Shown in pieces: positions 49,205 through 61,475 of a stretch of 64,000 bases of DNA. A program made the translations under genes and the position numbers. The DNA is taken from the NCBI RefSeq assembly GCF_001659605.2, contig NC_035178.2, positions 7,572,062 to 7,636,061 of the forward strand, in the 5' to 3' direction. How positions within the stretch are numbered: the first letter of the stretch is position 1; each line of letters opens with the position of its first letter. The notes beneath the pieces are model-generated. The model was not told the DNA's origin. It did not search any database and was given only the letters and a program-made list of their open reading frames with translations. The stretch comes from Manihot esculenta. Its lineage: Eukaryota; Streptophyta; Magnoliopsida; Malpighiales; Euphorbiaceae.

Positions 49205-50428
49205 CAATTTTTCAAATCATGTATATTTAAAAAAATAATTTTAAAATGATGCAGGATTCGAAAATATTTTCGAATCCTGTGTGTCAACTCAACTTGTTCG
49301 GCAGTGATACTGCCGAACATGCTGGTTTGACATTCATAGTGGCGAACAACAGCAAGTTCGACACTATCAGTGTCGAACTTTGCTGATTTGTGCCGCGGGC
49401 AGATTATCTGGCCAGGCCAACATTCTTCGGCAGATGTGAAAGCTGCATGCATGCAATTATATAAAAAAAAAGTTATTATTTATTTTTTTATATTATAATA
49501 ATAAATAATTTTATTTTATATTTAAAATTTTGTTAAAATTTTTTAATATATATTAAAAATTAATAATTTTAAAATAAATAATTTATATTATAATAATAAT
49601 AAATTATTTATTATTAATTTTATTAATATTTAAGTTTTTGTAAATAATTTTATTAGAAAATATACAATTTAATATTTTTAAAATAAATAATAATTATGAA
49701 AATAAAGTGAAGTATTTTTCTTATTAATATAATAATTTAATTTTTAAAAATATTTTATCCATTCTATTTATTTATTATTTATAAATTATTATTTATTTTT
49801 TTAGATTATAATTTTATTATAATTTATTGTAATAAAAAATAAATAATAAATTTAAAATAATAAATAAATAGAACGGATAAAATATTTTTAAAAATTAAAT
49901 TATTATATTAATAAAAAAATACTTCATTTTATTTTCATAGTTATTATTTATTTTAAAAATATTAAATTGTATATTTTCTAATAAATTATTTACAAAAACT
50001 TAAATATTAATAAAATTAATAATAAATAATTTATTATTATTATAATATAAATTATTTATTTTAAAATTATTAATTTTTAATATATATTAAAAAATTTTAA
50101 CAAAATTTTAAATATAAAATAAAATTATTTATTATTATAATATAAAAAAATAAATAATAACTTTTTTTTTATATAATTGCATGCATGCAGCTTTCACATC
50201 TGCCGAAAAATGTTGGCCTGGGCAGATAATCTGCTCGCGGCACAAATCAGCAAAGTTCGACATTCATAGTGTCGAACTTGCTATTGTTCGCCATTATGAA
50301 TGTCGAACCAGCATGTTCGGCAGTATGACTGCCGAACAAGTTGAGTTGACACACAGGATTCGAAAATATTTTCGAATCCTGCATCATTTTAAAATTATTT
50401 TTTTAAATATACATGATTTGAAAAATTG
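49205..50428. repeat. 1.22-kb near-perfect inverted repeat (foldback hairpin)
   Basis: The left arm (about 49205-49803) and right arm (about 49832-50428) are reverse complements along nearly their whole length, with a loop of roughly 28 nt. Outer ends are CAATTTTTCAAATCATG and CATGATTTGAAAAATTG. Each arm has an outer 260-bp block of mixed composition and an inner 340-bp AT-only block. The outer block holds palindromes: GGATTCGAAAAT/ATTTTCGAATCC (49254-49277 and 50356-50379), TGTTCGGCAGT/ACTGCCGAACA (49295-49319) and AAGTTCGACACT/AGTGTCGAACTT (49354-49380). Matching 82-codon open frames in the arms are a consequence of the symmetry. No TSD was recognised. Probably a foldback or MITE-type element. 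Confidence 0.9.
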
Positions 50429-51520
50429 CTCGAAAATACGATCATTTCCTTTTTATATGCAATCAGTAATAAAAGTAAGTCATATGTAACCTAATTCTAG
50501 AAGTTAGACAAAAACCATACATAATTTAGTTCTTATTGAAAAGAAAAAAATTGTAGAGGTAGTCGATTCGGTTCCGGCCGTAAACTGAAACTCATCAACC
50601 GATTTCAATCCTGAATTGGATCAAAATTTTAAATTAAAAGGGCTAGTTATAGTCTCCCCTCCGATGAACTAGAAATAGAATCGATCGATTCAATTTCAGT
50701 TCGAATTTTTATTTTTAAAACAAGTTATTTTATAAAATTATACCGACTAAAATTAATGTATAAGGAGGTTAAATTATGAAATAATCAAATTCAAATTTAT
50801 TTTTAACTCATAAAAGATATTTTTTATATTTAAATATAATATTATTTTATTATTTTATATTATATGTAATATTTTTTATTATATAAATAGATATATTTTG
50901 TATAATTTACTTATTTAATAAAATATATATTCAATAATGTTTAAGACTTATATTTATTTCTTCCCATTTTAATTAAGTTTTTTTATTTTTGGGTTTAATC
51001 TCAATCATATTAATAATTTTCCATTTTTTCCCATTACATGTAGGGTTTCTAAAAAGTGAAGTCAAAATTTAATTCAATTAAATGTTGATATTTGATTTCA
51101 ATAGATTTAATTTTAGCCTTTGAATTTAGGATTTCAAAAGAATTAGTAACCTTTTTATTAGGTTTAATTTTGGCCTTTAAATTAAAATTTTCAAAATAAA
51201 AACAAAAGTTTTCTATAATTAAGTTCCAGATTCGTTAAAGTTTAGTTTAGGATTTGTTAAAAGATGATGGAAACAAATTGAAACTATTTAAGCTTAACCA
51301 TTAATTTTTTTTAAAAAAAAATTATTTTAGATTGTTAGATTAAAAAGTGAAAAAAAAATAAGTTCTACTTGATTTCCAGGTTTATTATTAGAATAATTTT
51401 TTTTTAACTTATCTGTTTTAAAATTAATTATTTATCAAAAACATGTAAAAAAAATTACAATCAAATTTAAAAATATTAATTTAATTGAAATTTTTAATTA
51501 TCATAAGTTCCATTAAAAAA
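50429..51520. other. AT-rich intergenic DNA
   Basis: No coding signal or clear repeat structure was recognised. Confidence 0.5.
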
Positions 51521-51534
51521 AGATACAGGCCCAG

Positions 51535-52455
51535 ATGGATGCAAAGTGTGCTGAAACTATGGCATTTCGGGAAGTATTGAGCTGGATTAAAGAGTGTGGA
51601 TGGGATTGGAACAATTGGTACTCACTCTCACCAGACTATTCTCTTAAAGTGGGAGGTCAAGGGTTCGAGTAGTGGGGGAGGCGACCTAATTTCCTAAGGG
51701 AAATTTGGGTCAAATCCACTTGGAGAAGGATGCATTCGATGCAAGAATCCAAGGGGACAAATCCTGCCAGGAACCCGTGAGGGTGAATGGATGTTAAGAG
51801 CTGTTCACGACGCCAGTGGAAAGCCCGAGGTGGCAAGAGGCCAGGCGAGGGATAGCCCTGGGCCGTGAACGGTAACAGTGCCGGGGATCACGTCCGGGCT
51901 GTTACATAAAAAGGCCACTTTAAGGGAACAATTGGTACTCACTCTCACCAGACTATTCCCTTAAAGTGGGAGGTCAAGGGTTCGAGTAGTGGGGGAGGCG
52001 ACCTAAGGAAATTTGGGCCAAATCCACTTGGGAAAGGATGCATTCGATGCAAGAACCTAATGGGACAAATCCTGCCAGGAACCCGTGAGGGTGAATGGAT
52101 GTTAAGAGCTGTTCACGACGCCAGTGGAAAGCCCGAGGTGGCAAGAGGCCAGGCGAGGGATAGCCCTGGGCCATGAACGGTAACAGTGGATCGAGTCCTT
52201 TTCGAATTGGATGCTTAGATACTTGTGATGTCAGTTAATTGTGCTTTGTTGGATGATTTATCGTCTTTTGCCCTTTTGATTCAAGATTGTAAACTGCTTC
52301 TATCTAATTATGAGGAAGTAAAATGTATTTTTGTTCATAGATCTGCGAATGATGTCGCTCATGTTCTAGCAACATCGACTCATTCTGAGTTAGATCAAGG
52401 AGTTTGGATTGATGTCCCTCCTCCTCATATTGTTTCTCTGTTCTCTTTGAATTAA
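51535..52455 (+). pseudogene. LINE RNase H-like domain, split by an insertion
   Basis: The first part reads CAETMAFREVLSWIKECGWD (about 51550-51606). After the insertion it continues RVLFELDA, a stop, and then LIQDCKLLLSNYEEVKCIFV, HRSANDVAHVLA and DVPPPHIVSLF, ending at 52455. This is the standard C-terminus of plant LINE RNase H (RVT_3) domains. Without the insertion the junction would read W-D-R-V in frame. Confidence 0.85.
51608..52195 (+). repeat. Dimeric direct repeat inserted in the LINE (SINE-like?)
   Basis: Two copies begin GGAACAATTGGTACTCACTC at 51608 and about 51924, roughly 317 bp apart, and are almost identical over about 270 bp. Each contains GGTCAAGGGTTCGAGT, which resembles a Pol III B box. 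The host RNase H frame is duplicated by a 4-base GGAT at the junctions, suggesting a TSD. It could be a SINE dimer or a tiny LTR-like element. Confidence 0.65.
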
Positions 52456-52501
52456 TGAAGTTTTTTTGTTCTTTAAAAAAAAAAAAAAATAGATACAGGC
52501 C

Positions 52502-54713
52502 GCCCTATGAATAAACATTCAAATTACAAGGCCTTTAAAGTCCAAATAACAAAATAGAATGCAAATCCTGTCCAATCCAAAAGGCCTAGAGGCTTGATCC
52601 AAATTGTCTCAAAAGTGGACCCGGAGAGTAGCATCCTCAAAGACTAAAAGCATCTTTCTAACAGTGACCACCCAAAAAAACTCCTGTTGTTGAAGCATGT
52701 AAGCAAAGAAACACAACTGAAAGCACAAAGGAGATCCACCAAATAATTTTAAGCCCTATTTACATTAAACTATTTTCTAATTTAATATAAAATGGTCTGA
52801 AATTACAAATTTTATAGTAATTATATTCGATTTTAAAATTTAAATTAATAAAATGTGTATTAATAACAATACTACATAACTTATTTTATTATATTCATAT
52901 ATTACATAAATAAGAGTTATTGATATAAAAAATTTATGGTTTTTACTATTTTATAATTTAATACAAATTTTTAAAAGTTAGTACAATTCAATTTAAAATT
53001 TTTAAATGTTTTTTCCTTTACTTCCTTCCAATTCGATGCAAAAAACCACAACTTTAATTTTTTTTTATTGTTATTAATTCAAATAGAAATTATAATAAGT
53101 TTCATATCCGTTGATTTCTTTTTTTTTAAATATTTTGTTAGGTATCTATTACGATAAATTTCGTTACGTTTATTATAAGAAATCATTTCTAACATTATCA
53201 AGAATAGACATTATAATTTCACTGTATATAATTTTATTATTAATTTTATAAATTTCAAACTTTTAGTATAAGCCAACATTTAAAAACATAAGTATAAACA
53301 CTACATTAAGAATAGACATATTTAAAATTCAAATAAATTAAGAGATCCAAAACCTAAAAATAGAAAGAAATTAATTAAATTACAAAACAGTAAAAATTTT
53401 TAAATTTTTTTTACCAAGACCATTTATCTATATTATAGATAGAGTATAATAAAATAATTCACTATTGTATTATTTAATATTTTTATAGATTGCGTAATTA
53501 TGCCGCTTAGTTATTGCAATTAAAAGAAAATATTAAACAAAGACTTGAATGCAATTGGAATATAATCAAGTGTCATTAGTAGGCTGTTTTTCTCTTCTTC
53601 TCCCATTGGATAGATTATACAAGAAAAGTTTATTTATCACCATTAATCTATCTCATTATTGGTTTAGATAATATTCTCTTCCACTACACAGTATTATTAT
53701 ACGTTAACAATTTCATAACATTAGAGTATTACCAATTCGTTGCTTAATTGGTTTGCTTTGCTTGATTCGCGATTGAAAATAAATTGGTTTTTCTTTGCTT
53801 GGTTGATTGGGAAATTTAAAACTGTATTGATTCACACAGTTACATCGTTGTAAAGTTGAGATTTTTGGTTGGAACATGGACATGAATTTACTTTTTAAGG
53901 ATTAAACTTAATTGTAATGTTCATGTTTTTATTTAGATATCTGAGTTTTGAACTATTGTAGGAATCAATTACAAGAAAAAAAAGAAAAGAAAAGAGGAAT
54001 CAGATATAAATTTCTAATGTGAAACTTATCTAGTGTTGTGGAAAGTATGTTGGCAAATATTTAAATTAGTGAGTATAAATCCCTTTCTTATTGAAGAACC
54101 AATATAAAAAATTTTAAATGTATAAAAGTCACCCAGGACTCTGGTTAACTCTCGGCAATGCTTCTCGGACATTGAAACAGATTATCATGTGACTGAAGAG
54201 GAAGAACAATCGTAAGTTGGCAGCCATTTTTTTTTCCAAATATAAAGATAATGACTTCAAAGCTTCTGATAGTTTCTCGTGGATGTTTTCAGATATTTAG
54301 CAGAAAGGGAAGAACAAGCCTGTTCTCTCTATATCTACCTCCAGTCTTCTCCCCCAAAATAACAGCAGGACAGGTAACAACTTCACCTTTTGTTTTCTCT
54401 TTGTAATACTTCAACTTACATAAGTGTTTCAATATGTTTGTTCTTTTTTTTTTTTGGTGAAAACTCAGACACAATACACACATCATATGAATTAGGTTAA
54501 ATCATAATCTGAATCTAAACGTTCAGATTTTGGCATAATTATCTAAATTTTGGAAATTGGAAAAAATGGTTGTAATTTTATTTAAAATTTTCCAACTGAT
54601 ACTTCTACTTTATTTTTTGGGTGATTCAACCACACCACTACCATAAGATACTTTCAAAATTGTGGACTCTATGGTTATAGTCTCACCATTGGAACATCTG
54701 ATATCACGAGCAG
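52502..54713. other. Intergenic region upstream of the DUF247 gene
   Basis: No supported gene. The first 250 bp are non-AT-rich and look repeat-derived. The rest is AT-rich. The promoter of the DUF247 gene presumably lies in the last kilobase. No clear TATA box was chosen. Confidence 0.5.
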
Positions 54714-55997
54714 ATGAACAACAAAGATCAACTTGATGTTAAAGAGATAGCAATGTCTATAAGGGATGATTTGGCAAACTTGCAGCCTTTATCTGATAAT
54801 TGCTGTATCTATAGAGCACCAAAAAGGGCACAAAAATTACATGAGAAGTTATATACACCTCGAGTAGTCTCCATAGGTCCTCTTCACCATGGAAAAGAAG
54901 AGCTCAAAGCAATGGAGGAGCATAAAAGGAGGTACCTGTTTGATTTTCTTCAACTAAGCAATTCAAGCAATGGAGTCTCTCTTGAGAGTTATATTACTTG
55001 TATAGAGAAAAATGAGGGAAAGGTACGTAATTGTTATGCAGAAACCATTGAACTCGAGAGTGAGAAATTTGTGAAAATGATGTTATTAGATGCCACCTTC
55101 ATCATTATGCTGCTAGTGAAACATCACGTCTCTCAATTGCAAAGCAGCAATGATCGTATATATCGTATACACAAAAAGATTTACGATATAAGACATGACA
55201 TCATTTTACTTGAAAATCAGGTTCCATTTTTCATCCTTGAGGAATTGTTTCAGCTCTCTAATATTGCTGGAAGTGTGGGTGGGCTCTCCATGATTGAGCT
55301 CACTCATAGATTCTTTCAAGGCAGATGGGATTCCTGGGTGACGAAGGATATTTTGAAGGAAAATGACTTCTCTCAAGTAAAACACTTTCTTGACTTTCTT
55401 AGAATTTGTCAGAGACCACAGAGGCCGAAGCAGCTCAAGGAAATAGAGAAACTAATGATACCAACGGCGACTGAGCTCTACCATGCAGGGGTGAAGTTTG
55501 AGTTGCATCCAAGTGGAAACAAACTAGACATAGAATTTGATAATGGCATTCTGAAAATCCCACATTTTAGAATAGAGAAAGAAGTAGAAATTTTGTTGAG
55601 AAATCTCCAAACCTATGAGGATTGCCATTGTGATCCAGGTGACATGCATATAAACGACTACATTGTCTTGATTGGGAAGCTTTTGAAATCTGGTAAAGAC
55701 GTTGAAATACTTGATGAAAGTGGAATGATAGAGAATTGGATGCAGAACAACGAAGCAGCTGCAACTCTTTTCTGCAACATGGACTGTACTGCCGATCCTG
55801 AAAACTTCTATTTTTCTAAAGTCGTCGACGATCTCAACTCATATGAGAAAAGTACTTGGCACAAGTGGATCGCGAATTTGAAACAAAACTATTTTAACAC
55901 TCCATGGGCTGGAATCTCTGTTGCTGCTGCCGTTATTCTCCTCGTACTCACTCTGATGCAAACAGTGTGTTCCTTTCTTCAATTGGCTAAGGCTTAA
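54714..55997 (+). CDS. DUF247 (UPF0481-type) plant membrane protein
   Basis: An intact single-exon frame of 427 aa, normal for the family. Signature blocks are PRVVSIGPLHHGKEELKAME near aa 49-68, MMLLDATFIIMLLV near aa 121-134, DIILLENQVPFFILEELFQ near aa 160-180, and a conserved middle ending VKHFLDFLR. A single hydrophobic helix near the C-terminus (WAGISVAAAVILLVLTLMQT, about aa 398-417) predicts a tail-anchored membrane protein. Biochemical function is unknown for most members. In grasses some DUF247 genes sit at self-incompatibility loci, and nothing here shows such a role. ATG at 54714 is the first Met of the frame. Confidence 0.92.
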   Translation: MNNKDQLDVKEIAMSIRDDLANLQPLSDNCCIYRAPKRAQKLHEKLYTPRVVSIGPLHHGKEELKAMEEHKRRYLFDFLQLSNSSNGVSLESYITCIEKNEGKVRNCYAETIELESEKFVKMMLLDATFIIMLLVKHHVSQLQSSNDRIYRIHKKIYDIRHDIILLENQVPFFILEELFQLSNIAGSVGGLSMIELTHRFFQGRWDSWVTKDILKENDFSQVKHFLDFLRICQRPQRPKQLKEIEKLMIPTATELYHAGVKFELHPSGNKLDIEFDNGILKIPHFRIEKEVEILLRNLQTYEDCHCDPGDMHINDYIVLIGKLLKSGKDVEILDESGMIENWMQNNEAAATLFCNMDCTADPENFYFSKVVDDLNSYEKSTWHKWIANLKQNYFNTPWAGISVAAAVILLVLTLMQTVCSFLQLAKA

Positions 55998-56129
55998 AGC
56001 TTTAGTTAGCTTCCATTTCGATTGTTTTGAGTGAATGTTGGGTTGCTTTTGTAGTGTATGCATCACGTTCATGATATTTTGATATTTTGAAGAACGTGAT
56101 ATTTTGATATTTTGAAAACTTCTCTTTAT

Positions 56130-56484
56130 CTAATTTTTTTTTATTTACGAGTGATGTATAATTGTCTTTCTACGACCATCTCTCTCTGTCTCTATCACTT
56201 AGGACCGTATAGACGGATGCGTCAGAATATCTTTTTAATTCCTTCGGCGCACATACTCGCAGAATTATAAAATAATTGGATCTATTTTCCTATTTTATAT
56301 AACGCGGATTAGTCTTTCTTTGAATGAGCTCACACGCGTGGCTTGTCTAGTGTACTTTACATTACCGGACTGAAGTATGCTATGTGAGGCCAGTTTACTT
56401 GAGAAAAATCTGATAAATTTTAAATCTACGTTTCTCTTTAAATTTCAACCTTGCTCTCAGGTATAGAAAATGGACCGTCAGTTT
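56130..56484. mobile_element. Diverged solo LTR related to the 34322-36739 element
   Basis: The order of phrases (AGTGATGTATAATTG, CTCTGTCTCTATCACTTAGGACCGTA, GACGGATGCGTCAGAATATC, CGCACATACT, AATTGGATCTATTTTCC, GGACTGAAGTATGCTAT) parallels the LTRs at 34440-34775 and 36390-36739 in the same direction. It is heavily mutated. Ends are approximate and no partner LTR or TSD was seen. Confidence 0.65.
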
Positions 56485-59400
56485 ATAATTTGGTTCTGTA
56501 GCTTCTTCTGTTTAGGCATGCATAAATCATCTCCATAAAAATTATGTGAACGGGTCCAAGTTTTTTTACATCTCTCTAAACTCTGATTACGTTTTATTTT
56601 TTATAAAAAATAATTTTATTATAATATTTATTTTTAAAAATGAAAAGAGGGAAAGATATTCTTTGTATTTTCTCTATTTTTCAAATAAAAAATCAATAAT
56701 TTATGCTAATAACTTTTTATTCTCTTTTTTTCTAAAATAAAGAAAAAAAGCATATAAATTTACTAACATATATTTATAAATTTCAAAATATTATTTCAAT
56801 TTATTATTAACAGTGAATAACCTAATAATAATTATATAATTATATACAAATTCTGAAATTTAAATTTTTTATTTTTTTATACTAAAAAAAATTTTATTTT
56901 AATTTCACTTTTAAATAATTTATATATCATGAGATGCTTTTTTATAAAATTTAAAAGTATAATATGTTTTGCTTTTTTTCACATATGTAAAATTATTTGT
57001 AAAAATTCGTATTTTTTATTATTTAATTTTATGTTAAAAATAAATAAATAATGTTTTAAGCATTAATATAATTTTTATATTATTAATTTTTATTTTAACT
57101 ATAAATGAATAATATGCATTTAATGCCTAAACTGATTTAATTAACTAAAAGTATGTCCTTTAAAAAAATGGAATTTGTGCTTAATACAGTTTTAAAGCTT
57201 TTAAATCAAAACTAGATACACAGATTAATCTCTCCCTATCAAATCAAGCCATTTATACATAAAATCCAAAATAAATAAACCAAATTAAATATATTACAAT
57301 TTTTTTTTATTTTAATACAGTTTGAAGTCAATTTTTTATTTCAAGAAAAATAAAGAGTCGATAATATTATTTATAATATGTTAATTTAGCAATATTACAA
57401 ATAGTACATGTATATTAAAATTTTTTAAAAAAATACACATCCATAATTAAAATATGAAATACAAAAATAACCTATAATTTGATTATATTGATAATTATTT
57501 TTCATTAAATGAAATTAAATTATTTAAAAAGTCTAATCAACCCCATTTTAATTGATTTCATTAAGTTGTAATCAAAGTATTAAAGAGAAAAACATTTTGT
57601 TCGTGAAACAAAGAAAGCATAATTAAAATAAATATTTTTTTATGATTTTAACCAAAGAAAGCATAATTAAAAAAATGTATAATAATATTAATAATTAAAA
57701 TAATCCGAAAAACCCATGTAAGATTTTGTGCCATTTTTTCATTGAAAGAGAAGCTGCCACAAACCATTGTTAGGATCACAGGACTCTCTAATTAAGCAAC
57801 AATCACTATCCCTATCTTCTCACTCTTAAATTATGAACCAATTTGATTAAGACCAAAGCGTCTTCAACTTAAAATCATTTTCTAAAACATGGTAATCTTT
57901 TGGTTTTTTGGGATGTGGGAGTGAGCCACCATTTTCATGTCGTGATTTACAGTAACCTTATTCTCTTTGTTTTGTCTGAAAATGGCTGCTTTCACAATTC
58001 ATCCCCCACTGAAATCAAAGATTGCAGCTCAAGTTTACATTCCTCAAAACCCATTAATGAGAAGCTTTATTTTTCAGCATTTTAAATGCTGCATATATTG
58101 TTTTAGAAAAATTTACTATGTTATTAAAAAATATATTAGTTAATTTTTTAATTTTAAAAAATATATAAATATATTCTTAATATTTTAAATTATTTTTATT
58201 TAAATAAAACATTTTCTCTTAAATTTTAAAAATATTTTTATTTATAATTTAAATTTAAAATTTTTAATTAAATAATAAAAATTTTATATTACTTCATCTC
58301 ACTACTATTTATATAGAATATTTCGTACAATTTAATAGTAAGCAAAATGAAAATTGTACTCAATAATTTGAATTTATTTTTAAAATTTCAAAATTTTAAA
58401 TTGAAATTTGGATTGAAGCGTATCAACTTTAAAAAGGATCATGACATTTTAGGGCATTGTAGTCCTAAGAAAGGCCACAAGGTTTGACAATTAGGTAGAT
58501 GTACGTGAAAAACCCACAAACATCTCAAATAAAAGATGGCTGTTTTAGGGTAACGTAGGGACTACCGTACTACAGTGAGCCCCCACCAGATCTAACCAAC
58601 CGCCTTACAAAGATCACACACATAAATCTATTAAAAATATCTTCATAATATATTTTTTTGCACATAAATTTTAAGAATTTTACCTTTTTTTAATTTAAGC
58701 ATATTTACTAATATTAATTAATTGAACACATACTATTTGATTGTGAATCAAATTAAAATTATGTTTTATTTTTTAAAAAAAATAAATAATATATTTTTTG
58801 CATTATTCAAAATTTGACATAAATATTATTTATGAATAAAAAATAAAAAATATTTAATTTTCAATACTCACTCGGTTAAGTTATTATTACATGAATTACG
58901 CATTAAATGTATTATTCTCCTTGATCATTCTATAAAATATCTGTTCTTGAATTTTATTCATTGCTTAATTGAAAAGAGTGTTTTCTTTATGTTTTTTTTT
59001 AATATTAGAATAAATAGATATAATAAATTAAATTTGCATAATATACATATTAACTTCATTTTTCATATGTAATTAAAAATTGTAAATCAAATCATTTATA
59101 TCGAAATTATATACATAACACCAAATTAATCGTTAAAATAATTTTGTTGTTTGCTGTGGAGCTAACTTGAAATTAACGGGCAAGAAAGAGGTAGGTGGAA
59201 AATAATGTTGAAGTCCTCCAATTTTAATTTTATTTTCACTTTGGTTATATTAGGTGAAGGGTAAAGTGGGGTTTGATCACTTTTGGCACGTGACAGACGG
59301 TGACTTGGATCCCTCCACCGACAACCCAGTTAAGGTCTGTGTAAGAAAAATTTATATATAGAGTACAGAGGTTGTAATAGATTTTTATTAATGGAGGATT

Positions 59401-60250
59401 AATTGTAGTTGAACTAGTGAAGAGTATTGAGGAAAAGTAGTAATTATGTGTACTAGTTGCAGTAAGGGGAGGGTGGTGGCTGGCCAAAAAACAAAAAGGG
59501 AAGGAGGGTGATGGTAGCGGTGGCGGTGGTGGGTGGCCCACCACTCCATGTCCTTAGGTGGGACCATGCAGCACGTGGTTATATGTTTTTTTTAAAAAAT
59601 TTTAATTATATGTTCCTTTTTAATTTTTAGGCAGTTTCTTTTTGAATGGTCTATTTTGTTACTTTCATTTTGTAGTCCAATTTCCATACTCCCTTCTCCA
59701 AGGTCCAAGCCCCTTCTACTTTTTCTTTTTTTAAAAAAATCAGAAGGTTTGTATGGGAATTGTGCAGATTTATCTTACCGTGCTCTGCTTGTTCTGACTT
59801 CATAGTACCAGTCTTAAAGTGGTCGATTTATTTAAAATTAAATAATTCATATTATTAAATTAATATTAAAACTGATAAGTGACTTATAATTTAAAAAAAT
59901 AAAAAAATTATATTTATAAGATGAAAAATAATATTAAAATTTACTCCTTTTGAAATAAAATTCTAATTTTTGCTACTGTTTTAGACAAAAGGGAAGGAAA
60001 CTCCTTCTATTCAAAGGAGGTAGAAGAAGCAGTTTTCTAATAAAAGAAAAAAAATCTTTAATTTTCAAAAAATAAATAAAAAGTCTTTTTCCCCTCTTAA
60101 GTCTTCAATGTACTTTTTTTTTGAAAACATAATTCTATATCTTTTTTTAATAATTATATTGTTATTTCCTCGGCACAAATTCATCGTTAAATTTATATTC
60201 ATAAATTACCACATCATGTAAAATGCGAGTTAATTTGTGTTTGCTTTGCT
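56485..60250. other. AT-rich intergenic DNA
   Basis: No supported gene. Long A/T tracts dominate. A proline-rich 99-codon minus-strand frame at 59245-59544 has no domain or splice context and was not called. Confidence 0.5.
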
Positions 60251-60260
60251 TTTGGGCATC

Positions 60261-60365
60261 GACGTGGCTGGAAAGTTATGGAACACGTGTCAAGACAGCA
60301 GTTGACGTGGGACACACATCAGTAAAGTTATACACGTGTATGGTATTTGATTAGAAACCACGTGA
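60261..60365. promoter_or_regulatory. Cluster of ACGT-core (G-box/ABRE-like) motifs
   Basis: Five ACGT motifs fall within 105 bp: GACGTGG (60261), ACACGTGT (60283), GACGTGG (60304), the palindrome TACACGTGTA (60331) and CCACGTGA (60358). Such sites bind bZIP and bHLH factors. The cluster lies about 1.2 kb upstream of the kinase ATG, so it may be distal promoter. Confidence 0.5.
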
Positions 60366-61256
60366 TTATGGTTTTCTTCGTACCTCAGCCGATAGAAGTA
60401 ACTTTTAAAAACGCAAAACAATAATAATAAAATCAACTTTGTACGCAGTCACGAGCAGCCTTGCTCCCTTATTAAAATATTATACAGTACAGTCGGTTCC
60501 ATTATTATATCATATGGTACCGCCGGCTGCATGAATGAGTAATCTTCAAGTGACGTTTAATTAATTAAAAGATATGCCAAAATAAATCTCCTTTCACCAC
60601 AAAAAAATGTCTTTTAAAAAAGAAATTAAATATATACAATTAAACCTGTACCATAAGGTTGTGTTCCCCACCTCATTATAGTAAACCTCATTCAATGACC
60701 TCGATTTTTTATCCAATAATATCCCAGTTATTAGTTTAGGTCCCACGTCCCTCGCAAGTGGACCCAGTGCAGCCCTCCAAGAATCAAATCACCACCATCC
60801 AAAATTCTTAATCACATTTCATTATATATATACACACATTTAATTTAAAGAAAAATGATAATCTGCTTTTAATCAGTTAAAACGCAACGGATGACTTAAT
60901 GCATAAATTTTGTGAGATAATTGGACAACATTTTTAATGAATTTTATAATTATAAAAATTTTTTGTCCATTAAAATAATTATAAGATTCTTTATTTTTAA
61001 TTTAATAATGTATTAATTGATTTGAAATGAAACTCATTGAATTCAATAAACTATATCATATAAATAAAAAGTTAGATATGAATAAATAAAATTTATTATT
61101 TTAATTATATATTTATTATATCAAAATAAAAATAAAAATAATTTAATTTTTATGAGATTAAAAGAGAGAAAATTTCTTATATTTTATTAATTTAGATTAT
61201 TGGGAAACTTGTAATGATTTTAATCAACGTAGCATTTTTTTTTTTATTAGAAGAGC

Positions 61257-61266
61257 GTATATAGTA
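61257..61266 (+). promoter_or_regulatory. Candidate TATA box of the kinase gene
   Basis: GTATATAGTA lies about 290 bp upstream of the ATG and is followed by a pyrimidine-rich leader (TTCTTTCTCTCTCCCTCTC) typical of plant 5' UTRs. Confidence 0.45.
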
Positions 61267-61475
61267 ACTCTACAGTAAAAATGTACCCGGATGCACTCTA
61301 ACATTCCCTTACTGCTTCTTTCTCTCTCCCTCTCTTTTACTTTCTATTCTTCCTTGGCGACCTTCAAAAGCTAACAACTAAACTGGCGGTTAAGCCAAAA
61401 AAACGAGAAAAACATACGAGCTCTGTTTCTGCTTCTGTTCCTCTTCTACGCCTTAAATACTCTATCAACGCAACA

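Larger units (their letters stand above)
51532..52490 (+). mobile_element. 5'-truncated LINE with poly-A tail
   Basis: A perfect 11-bp TSD AGATACAGGCC lies at 51521-51531 and 52491-52501. The insert ends in a poly-A tract (about 52475-52489), the hallmark of target-primed reverse transcription. Only the 3' end of the LINE, an RNase H-like domain, was copied. It is interrupted by the direct repeat at 51610-52190. Confidence 0.88.

Noticed and set aside
49204..50489. Matching open frames in the two arms of the inverted repeat
   Set aside because: They mirror each other only because the arms are reverse complements. No domain, and the frames run through the palindromes.
51974..52174. 66-codon minus-strand frame
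   Set aside because: Shadow of the duplicated SINE-like unit; not conserved as protein in the first copy.
59245..59544. 99-codon proline-rich minus-strand frame
   Set aside because: Low-complexity composition from a GGTGG-rich stretch, no domain, promoter or splice context.
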